DNA of 13,377 nt from an uncultured Alphaproteobacteria bacterium (GTDB lineage Bacteria > Pseudomonadota > Alphaproteobacteria > RF32 > CAG-239). The stretch's first letter is position 1; each line of letters begins with the position of its first letter. The stretch spans positions 1-13,377 of the forward strand of contig CALXWF010000075.1 of assembly GCA_944392285.1 (NCBI GenBank), in the 5' to 3' direction. Shown here piece by piece: positions 7,500 to 13,377 of this stretch. A program made the position numbers and the translations under genes. The notes beneath the pieces were generated by a model that was not told the origin of the DNA, did no database searches, and was given only the letters and a program-made list of their open reading frames with translations.

Positions 7500-8780
7500 C
7501 TATTTATTTTTCAAAATAGATTTACCCGCATAAACAGCCATATCACCAAGTTTTTCTTCAATACGAATTAATTGGTTGTATTTGGCCATGCGGTCCGTAC
7601 GTGACATAGAGCCGGTTTTAATCTGACCGCAGTTTGTAGCAACGGCGATATCGGCAATAGTCGAATCCTCGGTTTCACCTGAGCGGTGAGACAAAACGGC
7701 GGTATAACCGTTTCTCTGAGCCAATTCAACGGCTTTGAGAGTTTCGGTTAAAGTACCGATTTGGTTAACTTTAACCAAGATAGAGTTGGCAACGCCTTTT
7801 TCAATACCCATAGCCAAGCGTTTGGGGTTGGTAACAAACAAGTCATCACCGACGAGTTGAACTTTGTCGCCGATAGCTTTGGTGAGCATAGCCCAACCTT
7901 CCCAGTCATCTTCGGCCATACCGTCTTCAATAGAGAAGATGGGGAAGCGGCTGCACAAATCTTTGTAGAAATCAACCATTTCAGCGCTGGTATAAGATTT
8001 GCCTTCGCCTTTCATCTCATATTTGCCGTTTTCATAGAATTCGGAAGAAGCGGCATCAATAGCCAAAACAACATCTTCACCGGGTTTGTAGCCGGCATCT
8101 TTAATAGAGTTAACGATAAAGGTCAAAGCCTCTTCGGCAGATTTCAGATTCGGAGCAAAACCGCCTTCGTCACCGACATTGGTGTTATGACCGGCAGCTT
8201 TAAGGTTCTTTTTCAAGGTGTGGAAGATTTCGGCACCCATACGAACGGCTTCACGAACGGAAGAAGCAGAAACCGGCATAATCATAAATTCTTGAATATC
8301 GATGGGGTTGTCGGCATGCTGACCGCCGTTAACGATGTTCATCATTGGAACCGGCAAAGTGCGAGCCATGGCACCGCCCAAATAACGATAAAGGGGCAAG
8401 CCGGCTTCTTCGGCCTGAGCTTTGGCAACAGCCATAGAAACGGCCAAAATAGCGTTAGCGCCGAGTTTGCCTTTGTTTTCTGTACCGTCAAGTTCAATCA
8501 TGGCTTCGTCGATATCAATCTGATCTTCGGCGTCAAGACCGGCCAGAGTATCATAAATAGCGTCATTAACATTTTCAACGGCTTTCAAAACACCTTTACC
8601 CATAAAGCGTTTTTTGTCACCGTCACGCAGCTCAACCGCTTCATGAACACCGGTAGAAGCACCTGAAGGAACGGCGGCACGACCAAAAGCGCCGCTTTGC
8701 AAAACAACATCAGCTTCAACGGTGGGGTTGCCGCGAGAATCTAAAATCTCTCTGGCATGAATATCAACAATAGCACTCAT
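7500..8780 (-). CDS. eno: Enolase (phosphopyruvate hydratase)
   Basis: Interconverts 2-phosphoglycerate and phosphoenolpyruvate in lower glycolysis and gluconeogenesis; a cytoplasmic Mg-dependent enzyme, in many bacteria octameric. The 426 residues are typical. The N-terminal capping domain begins with AREILDSRGNPTVEADV and contains the mobile loop SGASTG (39-44). The catalytic barrel carries GDEGG (203-207, catalytic Glu205), the metal ligands expected at Asp242 (AIDAA), Glu285 (SIEDG) and Asp312/Asp313 (VGDDLFVTN), the catalytic base Lys337 in VKVNQIGT, and the phosphate-binding SHRSGET (364-370). All key residues are present. AGGAG lies about 7 bases before the ATG. The gene is monocistronic, with a terminator on one side and divergent dCMP deaminase on the other. 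In many proteobacteria eno sits near pyrG or kdsA; that linkage is not seen here. Confidence 0.99.
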   Translation of the reverse strand: MSAIVDIHAREILDSRGNPTVEADVVLQSGAFGRAAVPSGASTGVHEAVELRDGDKKRFMGKGVLKAVENVNDAIYDTLAGLDAEDQIDIDEAMIELDGTENKGKLGANAILAVSMAVAKAQAEEAGLPLYRYLGGAMARTLPVPMMNIVNGGQHADNPIDIQEFMIMPVSASSVREAVRMGAEIFHTLKKNLKAAGHNTNVGDEGGFAPNLKSAEEALTFIVNSIKDAGYKPGEDVVLAIDAASSEFYENGKYEMKGEGKSYTSAEMVDFYKDLCSRFPIFSIEDGMAEDDWEGWAMLTKAIGDKVQLVGDDLFVTNPKRLAMGIEKGVANSILVKVNQIGTLTETLKAVELAQRNGYTAVLSHRSGETEDSTIADIAVATNCGQIKTGSMSRTDRMAKYNQLIRIEEKLGDMAVYAGKSILKNK

Positions 8781-8796
8781 TTTTTTCTCCTAACAT

Positions 8797-8847
8797 ATTA
8801 TAAAAAAGTGTTGTCCTTAAAATCGGGCATTTTTGCTTGAATGTCAA
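8797..8847 (-). promoter_or_regulatory. Candidate promoter region of eno
   Basis: On the minus strand a perfect -35 TTGACA (8842-8847) is followed after 17 bases by GATTTT (8819-8824), a weak -10. Nearer the gene is a perfect TATAAT (8797-8802) without a convincing -35; starting there would leave almost no leader. Either or both could act, and the sequence alone does not decide. Confidence 0.4.
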
Positions 8848-8898
8848 GAGGAACTGATATATTTTTAGCATATAAAATCACAAGAAAGGAAACAAAAG

Positions 8899-9360
8899 AT
8901 GTTTACGGAAAAATGGCACAAAAGATTCATGGAGGTCGCCGAGCTGGTAGCCACCTGGTCCAAAGACCCTTCAACCAAGACCGGAGCAATTGTTGTCGGG
9001 CCGGACAGAGAAATCAGAGCCACGGGCTATAATGGTTTGGTCAGAGGAGTGGATGACAACAAACCCGAAAGACTGGAGCGTCCTACAAAATATGACTTTT
9101 TTGAGCATGCCGAACGCAACGCCATCTATAACGCCTGCTTAACCGGTACGTCACTTAAAGGTTGTGTGATGTATGCTACTCATGCACCTTGTACGGATTG
9201 TGCTCGTGCGATAATCCAAGCCGGAATATCAATGGTTGTAACCCACGAGATAAAAATTGATGAAAATACACCGCAAAATACCTGGCGTGATAAGCTTGGA
9301 TATTCGCGTGAAATGTTTGATGAAGCCGGCGTAGAATATTTGGAGCTCCCTTTAAAATAA
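8899..9360 (+). CDS. Deoxycytidylate (dCMP) deaminase, zinc-dependent
   Basis: Converts dCMP to dUMP, feeding thymidylate synthesis; a cytoplasmic enzyme of the CDA/APOBEC-fold superfamily. The 153-residue protein carries the zinc-site motifs in order: HAERNA (70-75), with His70 as ligand and Glu72 as proton shuttle, and PCTDCA (97-102), with Cys98 and Cys101 as ligands. The substrate-binding NG motif appears in TGYNGLVRG (42-50), and the N-terminal DPSTKTGA (23-30) is characteristic of dCMP deaminase/ComEB-like proteins. Length matches the family. An AAAGGA-type site lies about 9 bases before the ATG. The gene is divergent from enolase, and the regulator gene follows on the same strand after 102 bases with no terminator seen. 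A late-competence ComEB role is an alternative label for close relatives; housekeeping pyrimidine metabolism is the more likely role here. Confidence 0.92.
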   Translation: MFTEKWHKRFMEVAELVATWSKDPSTKTGAIVVGPDREIRATGYNGLVRGVDDNKPERLERPTKYDFFEHAERNAIYNACLTGTSLKGCVMYATHAPCTDCARAIIQAGISMVVTHEIKIDENTPQNTWRDKLGYSREMFDEAGVEYLELPLK

Positions 9361-9392
9361 AAATTTGCATCATATATAACATAAAAACGGTA

Positions 9393-9421
9393 GACAATTA
9401 AAACTAATTGATGTAGATTAT
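9393..9421 (+). promoter_or_regulatory. Candidate promoter of the response regulator gene
   Basis: TAGACA (about 9393-9398), a spacer of about 17 bases, then TAGATT (about 9416-9421). The hexamers have five and four consensus matches. It lies in the AT-rich gap upstream of the regulator. Moderate evidence only. Confidence 0.35.
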
Positions 9422-9422
9422 T

Positions 9423-9451
9423 GTTAATACAACCGAATGTTGTTATATAAC
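9423..9451. repeat. Interrupted inverted repeat just before the response regulator start
   Basis: ACAAC (9429-9433) and GTTGT (9439-9443) are exact inverted copies around 5 bases. Further out, GTTA (9423-9426) mirrors TAAC (9448-9451) with a 2-base length difference. The element ends at the Shine-Dalgarno GGGAG (9452-9456), so it could be an operator, possibly autoregulatory, or an RNA hairpin affecting translation. It could also be chance in AT-rich DNA. Confidence 0.35.
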
Positions 9452-9462
9452 GGGAGATGCAA

Positions 9463-10098
9463 ATGCGCGTACTTATAGCCGATGACCACGCCCTTTTCCG
9501 CGATGGTCTCAGCCTTAATTTAGAACGTTTAGACTCGACGGTCGTAATTTTTCAGGCCGGCAGTTACTCACAAGCTTTAAAGATTTTGGAAGAAGAGAAA
9601 AATCTTGACCTTGTCATCATTGACTTAGACATGCCGGACATGCTCTGGGAAGAAGGCTTGGCAGTTTTGCGTCGCAAGGCGCCGGAAGTTCGTTATGTCG
9701 TTATCTCGGCAAGTGAAGATAATCGCAGCATTCGCAAAGCCTTAGAGCAGGGGATAAGCGGCTATATTCCCAAACGTTCGGACACCAAAGTATTAAATGC
9801 GGCTTTGAAGCTGATTTTAGACGGTGGCACCTATTTTCCGCCCTCGGTGTTGGAACCTCGCACCTCTGCAAGTAAAGACAGTTTGCCGGTTGAACGTCCG
9901 AAAAGCAAAGTTCTTACCAATCGACAATTTGAAGTATTATCTCTCATTGCACAGGGAATGTCGAATAAACAAATTGCTTATGAACTGGGCGTGTCGGAAG
10001 CAACGGTAAAATTACACATTAATGCCATGTTGCGTTCGCTTGGGGTAAATAATCGGACGCAAGCCGTAATCACCGCACAAAAGATGGGGCTGATATAA
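9463..10098 (+). CDS. NarL/FixJ-type response regulator (receiver plus LuxR-type HTH)
   Basis: Two-domain transcription factor that normally changes DNA binding when a histidine kinase phosphorylates its receiver. The 211-residue protein has acidic pocket residues Asp7-Asp8 (ADDHALFRDG), phospho-acceptor Asp54 in IIDLDMP (52-58), the switch serine in VISAS (80-84) and Lys104 in YIPK, so the receiver should be phosphorylatable. After a linker (about 124-149), the LuxR-type helix-turn-helix runs from LTNRQFEVLSLIAQGMSNKQ (151-170) through SEATVKLHINAMLRSLGV. Relative to the usual MPxMDG loop, there are about three extra residues after the phosphorylation site (DMLWEEG). The second ATG at 9463 is chosen because GGGAG (9452-9456) is 6 bases away, whereas the ATG at 9457 abuts it. 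No histidine kinase gene is adjacent, so it is an orphan here and its signal and targets are unknown. Confidence 0.9.
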   Translation: MRVLIADDHALFRDGLSLNLERLDSTVVIFQAGSYSQALKILEEEKNLDLVIIDLDMPDMLWEEGLAVLRRKAPEVRYVVISASEDNRSIRKALEQGISGYIPKRSDTKVLNAALKLILDGGTYFPPSVLEPRTSASKDSLPVERPKSKVLTNRQFEVLSLIAQGMSNKQIAYELGVSEATVKLHINAMLRSLGVNNRTQAVITAQKMGLI

Positions 10099-10114
10099 GC
10101 GCGACAAAGTACAG

Positions 10115-10142
10115 AAAAACCCCGCTTGAGGCGGGGTTTTTT
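10115..10142. terminator. Bidirectional terminator between the response regulator and the parvulin gene
   Basis: The arms AAAAACCCCGC (10115-10125) and GCGGGGTTTTT (10131-10141) form a perfect 11-base stem with a TTGAG loop and a T-run on the plus strand. The A-run gives a matching T-run on the minus strand. It sits 16 bases past the regulator stop and 20 bases past the convergent isomerase stop. Confidence 0.9.
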
Positions 10143-10161
10143 ATTGTTACAACTCTATAAC

Positions 10162-10974
10162 TTAATCAATCGGGTTACCCTTCAAGTCATATTTTTGCAC
10201 TTTGGCTTTTTGGTTCAAGTCTTCAAGTGTTTGCGCAATGGCTTGTTGTGTCAACATAGCCTTAATTTGCGGCTCTGCAGCCTTAAATTCCAAGGGTTTA
10301 CTGTTGCGTGTGTCAATCACTTTAATCACATGATAACCATATTGAGTTTTAACCGGTTTTTTTGAAACCTGACCTTTTTTCATTTTGAAAGCGGCATCAG
10401 AAAATTCCGGTACCATGGTTTTGGCGCTAAAATATCCCAAATCAACGGTTTTGTCTTTGGAATATTGTTTGGCGAGGTTATCAAAATTACCGCCCTTGTT
10501 GAGTTTTGCAATAATTTCTTTGGCGGTTGTTTCATCATCAACCAAAATATGTTTGGCATTAACTTCTTTTTCGGGAACGAATTTGGCTTTATAATCATCA
10601 TAAAGTTTTTTAACTTCAGAATCTTTAACGTTATTTTTAACTTGTTTTTCAATATAGACTTTTTGAGCCAATTCTTTTTTAGCAAGTTCAAGTTGTTTTT
10701 TATATTCGTTGGTTTGCGTAATTTTATCTTTTTCGGCTGCTTGGTCGACAAGTTTGCCGCTGACGACAATATCTAAGGCTTTTGCATAATATTCGTCAAA
10801 AGGAACTTGTTTTTTAAGCTGCGGATTGCTGTTATAAGCCTCGCGGATTTCGCTAACCTTAATTTCTTGACCGTTGACCACGGCGGCAACACCGTTTTTA
10901 CCTTCGGCCCAAGACAAAGAAGGGCTGGCCAATAACAAACCCAAAACAGCGGTAACCAAATATTTTTTCTGCAT
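10162..10974 (-). CDS. Periplasmic parvulin-type peptidyl-prolyl cis-trans isomerase
   Basis: Foldase of the SurA/PrsA/PpiD-like group, catalysing proline isomerisation and chaperoning exported proteins in the periplasm. The 270-residue protein begins with a clear signal peptide (MQKKYLV, a hydrophobic core, then SWA before EG at about residue 23). An N-terminal, very lysine-rich helical chaperone-like region (about 27-130) contains VAAVVNGQEI, the usual opening of this group. The parvulin domain (about 136-222) shows VNAKHILV (138-145), FDNLAKQYSKD (164-174), LGYF (179-182), and a terminal TQYGYHVIKV (210-219) with the conserved GYHVIK element. A short helical tail follows. The start at 10974 is chosen because GGAGG (10982-10986) is 7 bases upstream; the in-frame ATG at 11022 would put 16 extra residues before the signal peptide. 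No lipobox cysteine is visible, so it is soluble rather than a lipoprotein like PrsA. Divergent from secA, an arrangement I recall from other alphaproteobacteria. Confidence 0.92.
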   Translation of the reverse strand: MQKKYLVTAVLGLLLASPSLSWAEGKNGVAAVVNGQEIKVSEIREAYNSNPQLKKQVPFDEYYAKALDIVVSGKLVDQAAEKDKITQTNEYKKQLELAKKELAQKVYIEKQVKNNVKDSEVKKLYDDYKAKFVPEKEVNAKHILVDDETTAKEIIAKLNKGGNFDNLAKQYSKDKTVDLGYFSAKTMVPEFSDAAFKMKKGQVSKKPVKTQYGYHVIKVIDTRNSKPLEFKAAEPQIKAMLTQQAIAQTLEDLNQKAKVQKYDLKGNPID

Positions 10975-11078
10975 GAATATTCCTCCGATAAAATTTTTAA
11001 CTTTTACTTTTATACAATACATTTGCTGATAATTCCACCCTATTTTTTGGCAATGGTTTATAACTTTTGCAACTTCTA

Positions 11079-11107
11079 TTGACTTTATCGCGCAGAAACA
11101 CTAAATG
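11079..11107 (+). promoter_or_regulatory. Candidate promoter of secA
   Basis: TTGACT (11079-11084), five of six consensus positions, is followed after 17 bases by TAAATG (11102-11107), a weak -10. It is about 50 bases upstream of the secA start. Between it and the gene lies an exact 12-base palindrome, ATATACGTATAT (11127-11138). Confidence 0.35.
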
Positions 11108-11154
11108 TATGAAATATTAATAATAAATATACGTATATATAAAGGTGAAAATTT

Positions 11155-13377
11155 ATGTTAGGCAAAATCGCACGCAGCATTTTCGGCAGTGCTAATGACA
11201 GATTTATAAAAAAACAACAAAAAACCGTTCAAAAAATTAATTCTCTTGAACCGACAATCAGCAAATTAAGTGATGAAGAACTCAGAGGTAAAACCCTTGA
11301 GTTCAAACAGCGCATAAAAGATGGTTGGACGTTAGATGAGCTTCTGCCGGAGGCTTTTGCCGTCGTGCGGGAAGCCGCCAAGCGCACTTTGGGGCAGCGT
11401 CATTATGATGTACAGTTAATCGGCGGTATTGTTTTGCACAAAGGCATGATAGCCGAGATGAAGACCGGTGAAGGTAAAACCTTGGTTGCAACTTTGGCCG
11501 CTTATCTGAATGCCTTGGAAGGAAAAGGCGTGCATATTGTTACCGTCAATGACTATTTGGCTCAGCGTGACGCCGAGTGGATGGGACAGGTATACCGCTT
11601 TTTGGGCTTAACCGTTGATTTTATCGTCCATGGCAAAAATGATGAAGAGCGCCGCGCCGCTTATAATTGCGACATTATCTACGGCACCAATAATGAGCTC
11701 GGCTTTGACTATCTGCGTGATAATATGAAATTTTCACTTTCAGACATGGTTCAACGTCCGTTTAACTATGCCATTGTTGATGAAGTTGACTCGATTCTGA
11801 TTGATGAGGCCCGCACACCGCTGATTATTTCCGGCGCTGCCGAGGATTCTTCGGAAAAATATATCCTGGTCAATAAAATTATTCCCAGACTGGTCGACAG
11901 CGATTATGAAAAAGACGAAAAAGCCAAAACTGTGGTTTTGACCGAAAGCGGCATGGAACATGTTGAACAGTTGTTGAAAGAAGTCGGGCTGATTAAGGAC
12001 GGCGGCTTGTATGATTTGGGTAATGTTACACTGGTTCACCATGTCAATCAGGCTTTGCGCGCGCATAAGATGCATTTGCGCGATATTGACTATATTGTTA
12101 AAGACGGCAAGGTCGTTATTATTGACGAGTTTACCGGCCGTATGATGGAAGGACGCCGCTACAGCGACGGACTGCATCAGGCAATTGAGGCGAAAGAAGG
12201 AGTGCCCATTCAGTCGGAAAACCAGACGCTGGCTTCAATTACATTCCAAAACTATTTCCGTTTGTACCCAAAACTGGCCGGCATGACCGGTACGGCGATG
12301 ACAGAAGAAGCCGAGTTTGGCGATATCTATAATCTTTCCTGTGTCGAAATTCCGACCAACCGTCCGGTAGCGCGTGTAGACCATCATGATGAAATCTATC
12401 GCACTGAAAAAGAAAAATATAAGGCGATTATTGATACGATACTTGACTGTCATCGCCGCGGGCAGCCTATTTTGGTCGGTACGACGTCAATTGAAAAATC
12501 CGAGCTGGTGGCTGAAATGCTGCGTGCCAGAAGCAATGTCCGTTTTGAGGTTTTGAATGCTCGTCATCATGAACGCGAAGCGGCAATCGTCGCACAGGCG
12601 GGTGTTCCCGGAGCCATTACCATTGCCACCAATATGGCCGGTCGCGGTACGGATATTCAGCTTGGCGGTAATCTGGATATGCGTTTGAAGGAAATTTTGA
12701 CGGGCGACGAAACACCGGAAGAACTTGAAAAAATCAAGAACAAACTCAAGGCCGAGATCGAAGAAGGCAAACAGAAGGCAATTGAGGCCGGCGGGTTGTA
12801 TGTGCTTGGCACCGAACGTCATGAAAGCCGTCGTATTGATAATCAGCTGCGCGGCCGTTCCGGTCGTCAGGGCGATCCGGGTACTTCAAAATTTTTCCTC
12901 TCTCTGGAAGATGACCTGATGCGGATTTTCGGATCAGAAAGAATGTCTGTCATGCTGCAACGTTTAGGACTTCCGGAAGGAGAGGCGTTGGTTCATCCCT
13001 GGATCAGCAAAGCCCTTGAAAAAGCTCAGCAAAAAGTTGAGGAACGTAACTTCGACATTCGTAAGAATTTGTTGAAATATGACAATGTTATGAATGATCA
13101 GCGTAAAGTTATTTATGAGCAGCGTCGTGAATTAATGGAAGAAACGGATGTTTCCGAAACCGTAACCGATATGCGGCGCGACTATTTAAGCGATGTTATT
13201 GCGACCTATATTCCTTACGGTTCGGCTCCCGCAGATTGGCGGCTGAGTGAGCTTCAGGCTGAATTGCTGCGCGTTACCGGCTTAAATCTGCCGATAACCG
13301 ATTGGGGAAGTGAGACCGGTCTCGGCGTTGAAGATATAACCAAACGGATTCTTGATGAAGTTGAAAAACAACTGACG
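11155..13377 (+). CDS. secA: Preprotein translocase ATPase SecA, 3' end beyond window
   Basis: Motor that drives unfolded preproteins through SecYEG at the inner membrane. The frame is open from ATG 11155 to the window edge: 741 of the roughly 850-920 residues usual for proteobacterial SecA. Nucleotide-binding domain 1 has Walker A MKTGEGKT (102-109) and Walker B DEVD (209-212), at the same numbering as E. coli. The preprotein cross-linking domain follows, with the DEFTGRMMEGRRYSDGLHQA block after it, then GTTSIEKSE and ATNMAGRGTD of domain 2, and the arginine-finger region RGRSGRQGD (566-574). The helical scaffold begins near HPWISKALEKAQQKVE (about 614). The wing, the remaining scaffold and any zinc-binding C-terminal tail are off the edge. 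AAAGGTGA precedes the ATG by about 7 bases. No secM-like leader precedes it. Divergent from the parvulin gene, whose product is a SecA client by its signal peptide. Confidence 0.99.
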   Translation, partial: MLGKIARSIFGSANDRFIKKQQKTVQKINSLEPTISKLSDEELRGKTLEFKQRIKDGWTLDELLPEAFAVVREAAKRTLGQRHYDVQLIGGIVLHKGMIAEMKTGEGKTLVATLAAYLNALEGKGVHIVTVNDYLAQRDAEWMGQVYRFLGLTVDFIVHGKNDEERRAAYNCDIIYGTNNELGFDYLRDNMKFSLSDMVQRPFNYAIVDEVDSILIDEARTPLIISGAAEDSSEKYILVNKIIPRLVDSDYEKDEKAKTVVLTESGMEHVEQLLKEVGLIKDGGLYDLGNVTLVHHVNQALRAHKMHLRDIDYIVKDGKVVIIDEFTGRMMEGRRYSDGLHQAIEAKEGVPIQSENQTLASITFQNYFRLYPKLAGMTGTAMTEEAEFGDIYNLSCVEIPTNRPVARVDHHDEIYRTEKEKYKAIIDTILDCHRRGQPILVGTTSIEKSELVAEMLRARSNVRFEVLNARHHEREAAIVAQAGVPGAITIATNMAGRGTDIQLGGNLDMRLKEILTGDETPEELEKIKNKLKAEIEEGKQKAIEAGGLYVLGTERHESRRIDNQLRGRSGRQGDPGTSKFFLSLEDDLMRIFGSERMSVMLQRLGLPEGEALVHPWISKALEKAQQKVEERNFDIRKNLLKYDNVMNDQRKVIYEQRRELMEETDVSETVTDMRRDYLSDVIATYIPYGSAPADWRLSELQAELLRVTGLNLPITDWGSETGLGVEDITKRILDEVEKQLT

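Noticed and set aside
7761..8666. A 301-codon open frame on the plus strand opposite enolase
   Set aside because: It lies wholly antisense to an intact, highly conserved enolase. Its product is rich in Phe, His and Asn with no recognisable motif, and no convincing ribosome binding site was seen. Such frames commonly arise as codon-bias shadows.
8841..9032. A 63-codon open frame overlapping the start of the dCMP deaminase gene
   Set aside because: It is in a different frame from the well-supported deaminase, overlaps most of its N-terminal coding region, and has no recognisable product.
10975..11022. Longer start for the parvulin gene (16 extra residues)
   Set aside because: It would bury the signal peptide behind a charged extension. 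GGAGG at 10982-10986 points to the ATG at 10974.
11740..12177. A 145-codon open frame on the minus strand inside secA
   Set aside because: Antisense to the SecA cross-linking domain coding region. Its composition is explained by the reverse of conserved SecA codons.

Overview
The window reads as chromosomal core DNA of a Gram-negative alphaproteobacterium. Three things support this: a TolC-type outer-membrane factor with a signal peptide, a PopZ/DUF2497 polar-organizer protein (a family largely confined to Alphaproteobacteria), and the gene order tolC - popZ-like - valS, which as I recall it recurs in that class. The DNA is AT-leaning, with many TTA/TTG leucine codons and very AT-rich gaps, unlike the GC-rich free-living members. 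An uncultured, possibly host-associated lineage fits, but the sequence does not settle this.

Layout. Positions 1-1067 (minus) hold the N-terminal part of a glycogen phosphorylase that runs off the left edge. It is divergent from tolC (1246-2595), followed on the same strand by the popZ-like gene (2667-3821) and valS (3923-6709). A strong terminator follows valS, and a good promoter immediately after it drives a small gene (6805-7446) that I read as a protein-glutaminase-like Cys-His-Asp enzyme. This converges on enolase (8780-7500, minus) across a shared bidirectional terminator. Divergent from enolase are a dCMP deaminase (8899-9360) and then an orphan NarL/FixJ-type response regulator (9463-10098). 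The regulator converges, again across a bidirectional terminator, on a periplasmic parvulin-type prolyl isomerase (10974-10162, minus). That gene is divergent from secA (11155 to the right edge, truncated after 741 codons).

How the genes relate. SecA exports proteins including TolC and the parvulin, and the parvulin is placed to help exported proteins fold. PopZ-like proteins organise the cell pole. Glycogen phosphorylase and enolase serve carbon storage breakdown and lower glycolysis, ValRS translation, and dCMP deaminase dTTP supply. Most of this is housekeeping. The one gene I would single out is the glutaminase-like protein: it appears complete, cytoplasmic (no signal peptide) and independently transcribed. 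The second point of interest is the PopZ-like protein, which has a long acidic linker and apparently an extra segment inside its C-terminal domain.

No tRNA, rRNA, CRISPR array, insertion sequence or prophage gene was recognised. No stretch longer than about 180 bases lacks a gene or an assigned site. Several starts are set here from Shine-Dalgarno spacing and differ from the longest possible open frame.
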